Shown: one piece after another, positions 8,575 through 15,810 of the stretch
How positions within the stretch are numbered: position 1 is the stretch's first letter
Layout: each line of letters opens with the position of its first letter
Position numbers and translations under genes: made by a program
Source of the DNA: Bacteroidales bacterium
GTDB lineage: Bacteria; Bacteroidota; Bacteroidia; Bacteroidales; Tenuifilaceae
Reading direction: 5' to 3'
Assembly (NCBI GenBank): GCA_013141385.1
Contig: JABFRB010000038.1
Span: 1 to 64,000, forward strand
Length of the DNA stretch: 64,000 nucleotides
The notes under the pieces: model-generated
What the model was told of the DNA's origin: nothing
Seen by the model: the letters and a program-made list of their open reading frames with translations, nothing else
Databases searched by the model: none

Positions 8575-9441
8575 ATGATAGAGTTAAAGAATGATATTGA
8601 AAGTTTAAGAAGTTTATCTCAGATCTTCTCCCCATCTAACTTTAAAAAAGTTGTTAGAGAGAAAGACTATTCTTTTGTTGACAAGCGATTTAATAAACAT
8701 TTAAAAACAAACACGATTTACAATAGGGGTGAGTTACTAGAGTACTTGTACAAAGAAATGCAGGATAATTATAAAAGTGAATATTTATATAAAAATGTAC
8801 TTATAAATAAATTGCTTCTTGGAAAGTATAGTTTAAACACTACCACAATCATTAATGAATTTAAAATTGGAAACTCCATAGCAGATTTTGTTCTTTTAAA
8901 TGGTGAGGCACGTATTTTTGAAATAAAAACTGAATTTGATTCTTTAGAAAAATTAAAGAAACAACTATCTGATTATTGTCAATTTGCAAATAAAGTCTAT
9001 ATAGTATCAAATCATAAATTTATTGCCAAACTCATTTCAGAGTATAATAACTCAACTATTGGCATTATAGAAATAACACAGCAGAATGCGCTTAAAGAGA
9101 TTAAGATTGCTCAAGAAAACGTATCCACCTTTAATCATCTAACAATATTCAAAACCCTTCGAAAGCAAGAATATCTTGAAATTATTTATGATTTATTCGG
9201 TGGTATTCCTGATGTGCCTAATACCCAAATATTCAAGGAGTGTTTAAATTTAATTCGGTCGATTGATGTTGCTTTATTCCAAAAATACGCATTTCAAAAA
9301 TTAAAAGAAAGAAAGTTGAAATGTCCTAATTTCTTAAAATCTGAACAAACTCCATACGAATTAAAGCACATTTGTTATTCACTAAACATGACTGAAAATG
9401 AATATATTGAATTATATAGTTTCTTAAATCAAAAAATATAA
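8575..9441 (+). CDS. sce7726 family protein, PD-(D/E)XK nuclease-like
   Basis: This 288-residue protein has the core of a PD-(D/E)XK nuclease: Asp104 in SIADFVLLNG, then Glu116-Ile-Lys118 in IFEIKTE, with a Glu upstream at residue 95. A Gln-x-x-x-Tyr pattern (Gln130...Tyr134) follows, as in RecB-like members of the fold. The region before residue 80 and the last 110 residues look helical and may bind a partner. It resembles proteins named sce7726, which pair with sce7725 proteins, and an sce7725 protein is indeed encoded one base after its stop. A RES-domain gene follows. Nuclease activity is inferred from the motif only. The module resembles a small defence or toxin system. Confidence 0.68.
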   Translation: MIELKNDIESLRSLSQIFSPSNFKKVVREKDYSFVDKRFNKHLKTNTIYNRGELLEYLYKEMQDNYKSEYLYKNVLINKLLLGKYSLNTTTIINEFKIGNSIADFVLLNGEARIFEIKTEFDSLEKLKKQLSDYCQFANKVYIVSNHKFIAKLISEYNNSTIGIIEITQQNALKEIKIAQENVSTFNHLTIFKTLRKQEYLEIIYDLFGGIPDVPNTQIFKECLNLIRSIDVALFQKYAFQKLKERKLKCPNFLKSEQTPYELKHICYSLNMTENEYIELYSFLNQKI

Positions 9442-9442
9442 T

Positions 9443-10381
9443 ATGTATTTCCCTTACCTTAGAGGAAAGCAATTTGAATTAATTGCGCTTCGTGAAACCA
9501 GTGATATTCTAGCAAAATATTCGAAAAAAATATCTCCAATAATTGAACCAGTTAAGAATTCCTCTACTTTAAGAACAACTCTAAAAGAGTTAATGGAAAA
9601 GGATATTAATTTTAACTTAATAATTAATCCTACTATTGGGGACTTAACTAAATCAACTAAAGATATACTTCTTATTGTTCAAGAAGAACTACGCAGTTAC
9701 TCAAACTATCAGCTTGCAGTAATAGTTGAGGAAAAAACAGATATTATAAGTTTAGTTGAATTAATAAATAGATACAATTTGAAATTTATTGGCGTAACTT
9801 TAATACATAATGCAATAAGACCTAATATTTCAAATTTAATTAGTAGCATTTCAAAATATTACTCAACTACCTATAATGTTATTTATTTTCAGAAAACGAG
9901 CAGAAGATATTATCGGGAATTTGACAGCAATACACTTGTAGGTCTAGAAGATTTTTTTATATCTCAAACAAAGAATGCTGATTATTTAACAGTACAGGAT
10001 AGTCAATTTTCAGAAGAACATTTGTATTATTCAAAAGATGGCTATAATGGCTTTTCCGATTTCTTAACGATTGGTGATAATTATTCTGAATCAGGCTTCC
10101 TCCCTTTTGCTGTGGCGATACATATATCATATACAGACACTGAAAACAAAATAAGAATTAAACATTTTGTTTCAGATTCAAATGATGATAATTCTGATAC
10201 CGGAGGAAAATTTATTGAAGCTTTAAGAAAATTAATAAAATGGAGTGATAATAATCGTATTGAAACAAAAGCAATGAATATTTTCAGAGAACTAGACCAA
10301 AGTGGTCATTTCCCAGGCTTAGGTAGTATTAAAAAACTTTCAATAATGCACCATATTGAACTCGTATTAAAACTGATTTAA
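9443..10381 (+). CDS. sce7725 family protein
   Basis: This 312-residue protein begins YFPYLRGKQFELIALRE, which I recognise as the characteristic opening of the sce7725 family. Members are found beside sce7726 proteins. The biochemical role is unknown to me. The sequence looks like a single soluble alpha/beta protein with alternating hydrophobic strands (FNLIINP, LAVIVEE, KFIGVTLI), which could be a TIM-barrel-like or repeat fold. It has no signal peptide or membrane helix. The start lies one base after the sce7726 stop, and the next gene starts one base after its stop, so the three proteins are almost certainly co-produced. Confidence 0.7.
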   Translation: MYFPYLRGKQFELIALRETSDILAKYSKKISPIIEPVKNSSTLRTTLKELMEKDINFNLIINPTIGDLTKSTKDILLIVQEELRSYSNYQLAVIVEEKTDIISLVELINRYNLKFIGVTLIHNAIRPNISNLISSISKYYSTTYNVIYFQKTSRRYYREFDSNTLVGLEDFFISQTKNADYLTVQDSQFSEEHLYYSKDGYNGFSDFLTIGDNYSESGFLPFAVAIHISYTDTENKIRIKHFVSDSNDDNSDTGGKFIEALRKLIKWSDNNRIETKAMNIFRELDQSGHFPGLGSIKKLSIMHHIELVLKLI

Positions 10382-10382
10382 A

Positions 10383-11429
10383 ATGAATTGCTGTTGTAAT
10401 TGTTTTTCAAGTCCTTACTTATACAATATTATATCAACCGATACACGAAAAGGAGATTGTGATTTTTGTTCTACAAAGGATATTTCTATATATACTCCTC
10501 GTGAATTAATTCCTTTCTTTAGAAATATTTTAAACCTTTATGAACTAAATGATGAATTTGGTTCTGACATAATTAGTGCAATTGAAGAAGATTTTAATAA
10601 TTCAATATTTAGCAATCTTGTTCAAAATAAAACAGAATTACTAAGATCAATTGTTTCTGATGAACTTGAGGAGTTTGAAAAGCTATTTACCAATAAAGTT
10701 TCATCGACACTTAAAGATGGGCTTCATCTTGAACAATCCCAGCAGATACATAATATATGGTCAAGTTTCAAAGATGAAATAAGATACATTAATAGATTTC
10801 ACATTAAAAACACTATTGAATTACCAAAACTTAAAAAGTTTTTTGAAAACGAATCTTTTCACACCTTATTAAAGAAAGGTCGTATTTTTTACCGAAGTAG
10901 AATTTCTGACAAACTAGGTTATAATAAAAGCAACATGGGTAATCCTCCCAAGGAAAAAGCAACTGCAGGTAGAGCTAACCCTAAAGGTATTTCATATTTA
11001 TACTTAGCAGATGATGTCGTCACTTCGATTTATGAAGCACGTGCAACTTTATATGATTATGTTTCAATTGGAGATTTTAGACTTGTTGAAGATGTTAAAG
11101 TACTAAATTTACGACAACCTAGTTATGACCCAATTAGTTGGTCAGAAGAGGAGGCAATTGATGATTATATTGTATATGTACCTTTTATTAAAACGCTTCA
11201 AAAGGAATTATCTCTTCCAATTCGTCGTTTGGATAAAGAAATCGATTATATTCCAACTCAATATTTGTCAGAATTTATAAAATCAATAGGTTTTGATGGT
11301 GTTGAATTTCAGAGTTCTTTATATAGCAAAGGTTATAATTTAGCTATTTTCTATCCCGATAAATTTGAGTGTATTAATGCTGATGTTTACGAAATAGAAA
11401 GTATTGATTTGAAACATAAAAAGCTATAA
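10383..11429 (+). CDS. HEPN/RES N-terminal plus RES-domain protein (NAD-phosphorylase-like)
   Basis: This 348-residue protein has a Cys-rich N-terminus (Cys3, 4, 5, 7 and CDFC at 26-29) that looks like a zinc site. A mostly helical segment to about residue 160 resembles the N-terminal domains attached to RES proteins. The C-terminal part fits the RES family: FYRSR (Arg171), then YLYLADDVVTSIYEAR (Glu218), and a late Ser in GVEFQSS (311-312), giving the Arg-Glu-Ser triad. RES toxins such as MbcT degrade NAD+. Here the gene closes an operon with sce7726 and sce7725 instead of pairing with an Xre/MbcA antitoxin, which is unusual. The fold call is fairly firm, the NAD-degrading activity is inferred. 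Confidence 0.72.
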   Translation: MNCCCNCFSSPYLYNIISTDTRKGDCDFCSTKDISIYTPRELIPFFRNILNLYELNDEFGSDIISAIEEDFNNSIFSNLVQNKTELLRSIVSDELEEFEKLFTNKVSSTLKDGLHLEQSQQIHNIWSSFKDEIRYINRFHIKNTIELPKLKKFFENESFHTLLKKGRIFYRSRISDKLGYNKSNMGNPPKEKATAGRANPKGISYLYLADDVVTSIYEARATLYDYVSIGDFRLVEDVKVLNLRQPSYDPISWSEEEAIDDYIVYVPFIKTLQKELSLPIRRLDKEIDYIPTQYLSEFIKSIGFDGVEFQSSLYSKGYNLAIFYPDKFECINADVYEIESIDLKHKKL

Positions 11430-11442
11430 TCTTGCTTTCCCC

Positions 11443-11673
11443 CGTTCAGGCTTAGCCTGCACGCCTAAGTCGAAAATATCCTATCAGGCTTGTACTTGAG
11501 ATAAGCCAAACGTATAGAACTCATTTGGTGATTTTCCATTTCATATCAATTAAACAATAGAGTTCTTTTTTGCGCTCATTTTCGAGCGAATATGTTCTTG
11601 TGAGTTCGCAGCTTTTTGCTAACGGAGGAATGAAGATGTAGTTCAAACTCACAAACGCAATCAACTTGTAAAC
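11443..11673 (+). repeat. Degenerate intergenic repeat, copy 2
   Basis: This 230-base stretch begins 14 bases after the RES gene stop and matches 12413-12620, which begins 16 bases after the antitoxin stop. Shared words include CTATCAGGCTTGT, AAACGTATA and TTTTCCATTTCATATCAATT. Its last part also matches copy 1 at 8379-8475. It contains no convincing open reading frame. The same element behind three unrelated modules suggests cassette-like movement or a shared insertion substrate. Confidence 0.6.
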
Positions 11674-11710
11674 GATGTGGTACATAATTTTGTCGAAATT
11701 CCCAATCTTT

Positions 11711-11742
11711 TTTGTAAGTGTGTAACTTATAAGTTACCTTTG
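11711..11742 (+). promoter_or_regulatory. Promoter of the HigB/HigA-type operon
   Basis: TTTG at 11711-11714 is separated by 20 bases from TACCTTTG at 11735-11742. That is a full match to the Bacteroidota -33/-7 promoter pattern. Transcription would start near 11748, 16 bases before the toxin ATG. A palindromic operator overlaps the -7 element. Confidence 0.72.
11722..11737. promoter_or_regulatory. 16-bp palindromic operator of the toxin-antitoxin operon
   Basis: GTAACTTATAAGTTAC is a perfect 16-bp palindrome lying between the -33 and -7 elements and covering the first bases of the -7 box. HigA/Xre antitoxins bind such palindromes as dimers and repress their own operon. The position is ideal for that role. 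Confidence 0.68.
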
Positions 11743-11763
11743 CGTTCAATCGGAAGATAGTTT

Positions 11764-12105
11764 ATGGAAAAAATCCGTGAAATTGTTGCTTATAAACACT
11801 ACTTTGAAGAGTTCTTGATTCAACAACCGAAAAAGGTTCAGGACAAGGTGTTCAAAGTACTTGAAGCAATCGAAACACTTGAAAGAATTCCTAGCAACTA
11901 TCTTAAGCATTTAGAAGGAATTAAAGGCCTTTATGAAGCACGAATTCAGCTTGGAGATAATATATGGCGAGTATTCTGTTTCTTCGACAAAGGTAGGTTA
12001 GTAATTCTGCTGAATGGTTTCCATAAAAAAACCCAGAAGACTCCGAAGAAAGAAATTGAAATGGCGTTAAATTTAATGAAAGAATACTATGAAGGCAAAG
12101 GATAA
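11764..12105 (+). CDS. HigB/RelE-superfamily toxin
   Basis: This 113-residue basic protein belongs to the RelE/HigB toxin group (phage Gp49-like type). Members cut mRNA, usually on the ribosome. The family signature is seen in YEARIQLGDNIWRVFCFFD, followed by the strand VILLNGFHKKTQKTPKKEIEMAL with its Lys/Thr-rich loop and a final helix carrying MKEYYE. The conserved Arg in YEAR and in WRVF, and His-Lys-Lys in the loop, would be the active or RNA-binding residues. Toxin-before-antitoxin order is typical of HigBA. The end overlaps the antitoxin gene by 17 bases, which implies coupled translation. A full promoter with a palindrome lies just upstream. Confidence 0.85.
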   Translation: MEKIREIVAYKHYFEEFLIQQPKKVQDKVFKVLEAIETLERIPSNYLKHLEGIKGLYEARIQLGDNIWRVFCFFDKGRLVILLNGFHKKTQKTPKKEIEMALNLMKEYYEGKG

Positions 12106-12397
12106 TAAAGAACTTACATCTTGGTCGGAGATTAAGAATAAGGTTTACGGCGAAAAGGGGACTGAAAGAAGAGATAATCTTGAAAGAGAAGCCGAGGCCT
12201 TTAAAATAGGCTTACTACTTAAAAAAGCACGCGAATCACGTCACCTAACCCAGGAAGACCTTGCTAAGCTAATTGACAAGAAGAGAACTTATATTTCTAG
12301 AGTAGAAAATGATGGTAGTAACATTACTTTAGGCACTTTGTTTGAATTTGTAGAGAAAGGTCTTGGCGGTAAAGTTAATATTTCCATAGACCTTTAA
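12089..12397 (+). CDS. HigA-type antitoxin, Xre/Cro helix-turn-helix
   Basis: This 102-residue protein has an Xre-type helix-turn-helix in residues about 46-95: LLKKARESRHLTQEDLAKLI, then KKRTYISRVENDGSNITLGTLFEFVEKGL. The first 40 residues (SWSEIKNKVYGEKGTERRDNL) probably wrap around the toxin, as in HigA proteins that have an extended arm. It would neutralise the toxin and repress the operon through the palindrome at 11722-11737. Its start lies inside the last codons of the toxin gene. The stop is followed within 20 bases by another copy of the degenerate repeat. Confidence 0.87.
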   Translation: MKAKDNKELTSWSEIKNKVYGEKGTERRDNLEREAEAFKIGLLLKKARESRHLTQEDLAKLIDKKRTYISRVENDGSNITLGTLFEFVEKGLGGKVNISIDL

Positions 12398-12412
12398 TTG
12401 TAGAGAAATCCC

Positions 12413-12620
12413 TTGTTCGGCTTAATCTTCGCGCCTAGGTCGAATACATTCTATCAGGCTTGTGCCTGAGATTAGCTAAACGTATAAAACTCACTTGTAA
12501 TTTTCCATTTCATATCAATTTCAATTATATCAAGTACAGAATAGAGATTTTTTTACACTCGTTTTTACGTGAATGCATTCTTGGAGGTTAGCAGTTTTTG
12601 TTAACTTTACTAACAGAGGA
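12413..12620 (+). repeat. Degenerate intergenic repeat, copy 3
   Basis: This is the counterpart of 11443-11640 and holds CTATCAGGCTTGTGCCTGAG, AAACGTATAAAACTCA and TTTTCCATTTCATATCAATT. The later part (GCAGTTTTTGTTAACTTTACTAACAGAGGA) is a weaker version of the GCTTTTTG...GGAATGAAGATG segment. Between it and the end of the GlxA-type gene at 12750 nothing else was seen; a reading frame at 12598-12840 is not convincing. Confidence 0.58.
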
Positions 12621-12749
12621 TAAGAAAACGGTTTCAATCGAGTGTTCTTTGCGAGTTAGGCAAAAATTTCCAAACTTGACCAATATGCAATTGATGGCAG
12701 CAAGTTTAAGACACCGAAATAGCTCAATTATACCTAAGGGTCAATTAAA

Positions 12750-13721
12750 TTACGCAACCTTGAATTTTTTCCTGTATTCCAAAGGTGACATTCCAACAAT
12801 TTTAACAAACGTTTTTCGGAACGATTTTGGGTCGGAATAGCCGCTTTGTTCAACAATCTCATTAATATTGTGATTGGATTGTTCCAGCTGTTTCTTTGCC
12901 GATTCAACACGCACATTTTGCAAATACTCAATTGGCGGCACCCCGGTTGCAAGTTTAAACCTCCTAACGATATTTCTTCTGCTCGAGGGAATACTTTTAA
13001 TAATCTCTTCAATCGTTTCTATCTCGCGAAATTTAGTCTCGATTCTATCCTGAACTATTTTTACCAAATCGTCATTGTGGTTATGGCTGGGTACAAAAGT
13101 GCCAAAATAGCTTTGGTTATAGCGATCCATATCAATGGCGAAAATCTTGGCAATACGAATAGCCATCTCGTTTCCACAGTATTTTTGAACAATTCGCAAT
13201 AACAGATGGAAGGTTGAAGTTGATCCTCCGCTGGTGTAAAACCGTCCATCAACAGTTATTACCTGATTAGGTTTTAAAATAACAGATGGGAATGAGGCTG
13301 CAAACCGGCTACTTGCATCAACGTGTGTGGTGGCCATTTTTCCATCGAGTAAACCCGAAGCACCAAATAAAAATGCCCCGGTACAAAAACTTGCGATTTC
13401 TGCTCCCTCAAGGTATTGGCTTCTGATCCATGGAATAAATTTCTGGTTCTTTAAAAGCGTGTCCGACATATCAGTCGTAGTAAATGAAGGTATCAGAACA
13501 ATATCTGCCTTGAGGTCCGTCTGTAATGACAATACCGGGTAATTATGAAATAACGCTCCCTCTGTTTCAATTAGTTCAGGGGTTCGTACTACATGAATTC
13601 TGAACGGTATTTCCTGATTATTTTCAGCAGATACACGATTAGTTGTTTCAAATACATCTAAAATTGCAGCTATACTCAACAGCTTGTAATCAGTGGGTAC
13701 AATCAATCCTAAATTTTTCAT
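12750..13721 (-). CDS. GlxA-family AraC-type transcriptional regulator
   Basis: This 323-residue protein joins an N-terminal DJ-1/PfpI-like (class I glutamine-amidotransferase fold) sensor domain to a C-terminal AraC/XylS DNA-binding domain. The first domain runs from LGLIVPTDYKLLSIAAILDVFE to about residue 195, with the nucleophile-elbow-like SFCTGAFLFGASGLLDG (Cys113) and ATTHVD. The second starts near residue 225 and has the two helix-turn-helix units, the second recognisable in GYSDPKSFRKTFVKIVGMSPLEYRKKF. It is the only minus-strand gene in the accessory island and points away from the VOC fragment and SnoaL-like gene, so it may control them. The ligand is unknown. Confidence 0.88.
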   Translation of the reverse strand: MKNLGLIVPTDYKLLSIAAILDVFETTNRVSAENNQEIPFRIHVVRTPELIETEGALFHNYPVLSLQTDLKADIVLIPSFTTTDMSDTLLKNQKFIPWIRSQYLEGAEIASFCTGAFLFGASGLLDGKMATTHVDASSRFAASFPSVILKPNQVITVDGRFYTSGGSTSTFHLLLRIVQKYCGNEMAIRIAKIFAIDMDRYNQSYFGTFVPSHNHNDDLVKIVQDRIETKFREIETIEEIIKSIPSSRRNIVRRFKLATGVPPIEYLQNVRVESAKKQLEQSNHNINEIVEQSGYSDPKSFRKTFVKIVGMSPLEYRKKFKVA

Positions 13722-13858
13722 TTTTCTGCTTTTTGCAAACTTAATACCTTTTTGTCTTAAATGCCCCGAAAATTGACTTTTTTGTTACTCATCTAATAAC
13801 CAAAATGTTTGAACTTTGTTTTCAGGAAAATGTTTTATAAAAAACAAAAACTAAAACA

Positions 13859-14026
13859 ATGGAATCAAAATTAGAAACTGAAATAAATCAAAGATTGAAG
13901 GATGTCGGGATTCAAAAGATCAACCCGTTTTTATGGTTTGATAAGCAGGCAGATGAGCAAAAATCAGCGGAAAATCTAACTTTTAAATCTAAATCTAATT
14001 ATGACAAAAACAGAAATAGCCATTGA
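13859..14026 (+). pseudogene. Truncated VOC-superfamily (PhnB / 3-dmu-9_3-mt-like) gene remnant
   Basis: A 55-codon frame starts with ATG after an A-rich stretch and reads MESKLETEI then IQKINPFLWFDKQADEQ. The second block matches the opening strand of PF06983-type VOC proteins (normally ...I.PFLWFD.QAEEA...). The frame then runs into unrelated sequence, overlaps the next gene's start at 14001 and stops. The rest of the roughly 150-residue domain is missing, so this is the 5' stump left by a deletion that fused it to the SnoaL-like gene's start. Confidence 0.6.
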
Positions 14027-14366
14027 TTTTTTAAAAATGCTTACATCTCAACGTGTAGATGTGGCTTTTGAAAAATACATTCATACCGATTTTATACATC
14101 ACAATATGCACTTTAAAGGCGACAGAAATTCTTTTCTAACAGCCATCAAATCGGGTATGCAAAATGTAAAAACTGAATTTGTTGTTCTGCGGACTTTAGA
14201 AGAGAACAGCTTAGTAGCAGTTCATGCTAAAGTAAAATTTGATAATGCACCTAATTGGATTGCGCTCGTTCATTTTTTCAGATTCGAAGATGAAAAAATT
14301 ATTGAAGAATGGGAAGTTTCAAATGAAGTCATGAATAGTATACCAAACGAGAATGGTGCATTTTAA
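14001..14366 (+). CDS. SnoaL-like / NTF2-fold protein
   Basis: This 121-residue protein shows the SnoaL-like (nuclear transport factor 2) pattern. It has an N-terminal helix TKTEIAIDFLKMLTSQRVDVAFEKYIHTDFIHHN, the strand LVAVHAKVKF and the closing pair WIALVHFFRFEDEKIIEEWEV. His33-His34 and the Glu/Trp strand line the usual cone-shaped pocket. Members include cyclases, isomerases and detoxifying enzymes, and the substrate here is unknown. The start overlaps the tail of the broken VOC fragment. The gene is followed 27 bases later by another VOC gene, and both are part of the row of small plus-strand genes. Confidence 0.75.
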   Translation: MTKTEIAIDFLKMLTSQRVDVAFEKYIHTDFIHHNMHFKGDRNSFLTAIKSGMQNVKTEFVVLRTLEENSLVAVHAKVKFDNAPNWIALVHFFRFEDEKIIEEWEVSNEVMNSIPNENGAF

Positions 14367-14393
14367 AATTTATAACCCTTTAAATTTTAAACT

Positions 14394-14846
14394 ATGGACT
14401 ATAACAAAATTATTCCCAGTCTTTGGTTTAATACCGAAGGTGGTAAAATTTCAAAAGTTGTAGAATATTACAAAAATATTTTTAGCAATAATTTTGAAGA
14501 GGGAAACATCATGCCTCTTGGCGAAACACCTAGTGGAAATACAGAAATATGTGATGTGAAAATTTTTGGACAAAAGTATTCTCTAATGAGTACTGAGAAA
14601 GAGCATCATCCACTGAACGATGCCTTGTCATTTACTATCAACTGTCAGGATCAGCAAGAGATTGATAAGTATTGGAATTATTTTACCAATGATGGCGAAG
14701 AATCTCAATGCGGCTGGTGTATTGACAAATTTGGACTTCGCTGGCAAGTGTTACCTGAGAATTTGGGTGAACTGATGAGTAGGCCAAATTCCTGGGAGGT
14801 AATGATGAAGCAGAAGAAAATTGTTATTGAGGAGTATCTGAAATAA
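14394..14846 (+). CDS. VOC-superfamily protein (PhnB / 3-dmu-9_3-mt-like)
   Basis: This 150-residue protein has the PF06983-type VOC arrangement. It opens with IIPSLWFNTEGGKISKVVEYYKNIF, and the second half carries LSFTINCQDQQEIDKYWNYF followed by the characteristic CGWCIDKFGLRWQVLPENLGEL. The metal or substrate residues of true glyoxalases are not evident. The opening is of the same type as the broken fragment at 13859-14026, so the two may derive from tandem genes. A possible cassette-end motif, CCCTAACATTGGTTTGGC, follows 28 bases after the stop. Confidence 0.8.
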   Translation: MDYNKIIPSLWFNTEGGKISKVVEYYKNIFSNNFEEGNIMPLGETPSGNTEICDVKIFGQKYSLMSTEKEHHPLNDALSFTINCQDQQEIDKYWNYFTNDGEESQCGWCIDKFGLRWQVLPENLGELMSRPNSWEVMMKQKKIVIEEYLK

Positions 14847-14874
14847 CCATATCCGGGAAATATAAACAACGAGT

Positions 14875-14892
14875 CCCTAACATTGGTTTGGC
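14875..14892 (+). other. attC-like half site (cassette-end motif) after the VOC gene
   Basis: CCCTAACATTGGTTTGGC resembles the motif at 17651-17669 (GCCTAACATAGGGTTTGGC), and a weaker version lies near 22065. YCTAAC is the shape of an integron R'' core, but the matching R' half was not found here. It is read as a degenerate recombination-site relic. Confidence 0.35.
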
Positions 14893-15030
14893 AATAGTAG
14901 GGCTGACGATTGCATACTCAACATCTGTACTTCTATTGGGCATTTCAATGCACTAATACAGACCTGTCACAATTTATATGTATAAGAAGGTGAAACCTAA
15001 TAAGATTTAAATTTTACAAAATTGACAAGT

Positions 15031-15522
15031 ATGGATAAGCAAGATTACACTGCAACCATTTGGGTTGAGCAAAAACCACAAGTAGTTTTTGAAGCCGTCA
15101 AAAATTTTCGTGCTTGGTGGTCCGAAGAAATTGAAGGTGATACAGAGAAACTTGATGAAGTGTTTTTTTACCACTACAAAGATGTTCATCTATGTAAAAT
15201 AAAACTTATCAAATTAGTTCCCTACAAAGAATTAGTTTACCACGTGGTTGACAATCAATTTAGTTTTACAAAAGACAAAAATGAATGGACAAACACGAAA
15301 CTAATCTTTAGAATTTCCAGCAAAGGTGGCAAGACTAAGTTGCTATTCACCCACGAAGGATTGGTTCCAGATTACGAATGCTATAAAATTTGCTATGATG
15401 CTTGGAACAACTACATAAAAAAAAGCCTTTACGACTTGATAACTATTGGCAAGGGACAACCTAATCCTAAAGCCGGAGATGGCTTTAATGCTGAGATAGT
15501 AAAAAAATGGAAATTAAAATAA
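15031..15522 (+). CDS. SRPBCC / AHSA1-type START-like domain protein
   Basis: The start at the ATG gives MDKQDYTATIWVEQKPQVVFEAVKNFRAWW, 163 residues; a TTG nine bases earlier is less likely. The pattern is that of Aha1/SRPBCC proteins: an N-terminal strand, a helix carrying the Ala-Trp-Trp motif, several beta strands (HLCKIKLIKLVPYKELVYHV, TKLIFRISSKGGKTKLLFTHEGL) and a long C-terminal helix (YDAWNNYIKKSLYDLITIG). These domains bind hydrophobic ligands in a deep pocket. The function here is unknown. It is one of the independent small genes of the cassette-like row. Confidence 0.8.
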   Translation: MDKQDYTATIWVEQKPQVVFEAVKNFRAWWSEEIEGDTEKLDEVFFYHYKDVHLCKIKLIKLVPYKELVYHVVDNQFSFTKDKNEWTNTKLIFRISSKGGKTKLLFTHEGLVPDYECYKICYDAWNNYIKKSLYDLITIGKGQPNPKAGDGFNAEIVKKWKLK

Positions 15523-15565
15523 GTGACAAAAAAACAACGAACTACAAACAGTAGCTACAAACGAT

Positions 15566-15775
15566 ATGGTTGAGGTTTTCAAAACAAACGTAGAGCAGCC
15601 TGAGCACTCCGAATTGATTATAAATCAGATTATTTGTCATGTTCCTGATGGCAAAATCAATTTTGATTTGGAAGATTGCGATAAGATTTTGAGGGTTGAA
15701 GTTGAACACATTTCAAATGAAACCATTATTGGATTGCTGAACCAGAATGGCTTTTATGCCGAAGTTCTGATATGA
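15566..15775 (+). CDS. Small conserved Bacteroidota protein, HMA-like fold possible
   Basis: This 69-residue acidic protein (MVEVFKTNVEQPEHSELIINQI ... GKINFDLEDCDKILRVEV ... IIGLLNQNGFYAEVLI) has a beta-alpha-beta-beta-alpha-beta rhythm like a ferredoxin or heavy-metal-associated fold, but it lacks the Cys-x-x-Cys metal site. I recall similar small uncharacterised proteins in Bacteroidota. It lies between the SRPBCC and RibD-like genes, 35 bases before the latter, and the two may be co-transcribed. No function is assigned. Confidence 0.6.
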   Translation: MVEVFKTNVEQPEHSELIINQIICHVPDGKINFDLEDCDKILRVEVEHISNETIIGLLNQNGFYAEVLI

Positions 15776-15810
15776 AGTGAATATAAATCGAATGCAAAAA
15801 AATACTGAAA

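Noticed and set aside
12598-12840. Plus-strand frame of 80 codons before the GlxA-type gene
   Set aside because: It starts at a TTG within the degenerate repeat and overlaps the 3' end of the GlxA-type gene on the other strand; no family resemblance.
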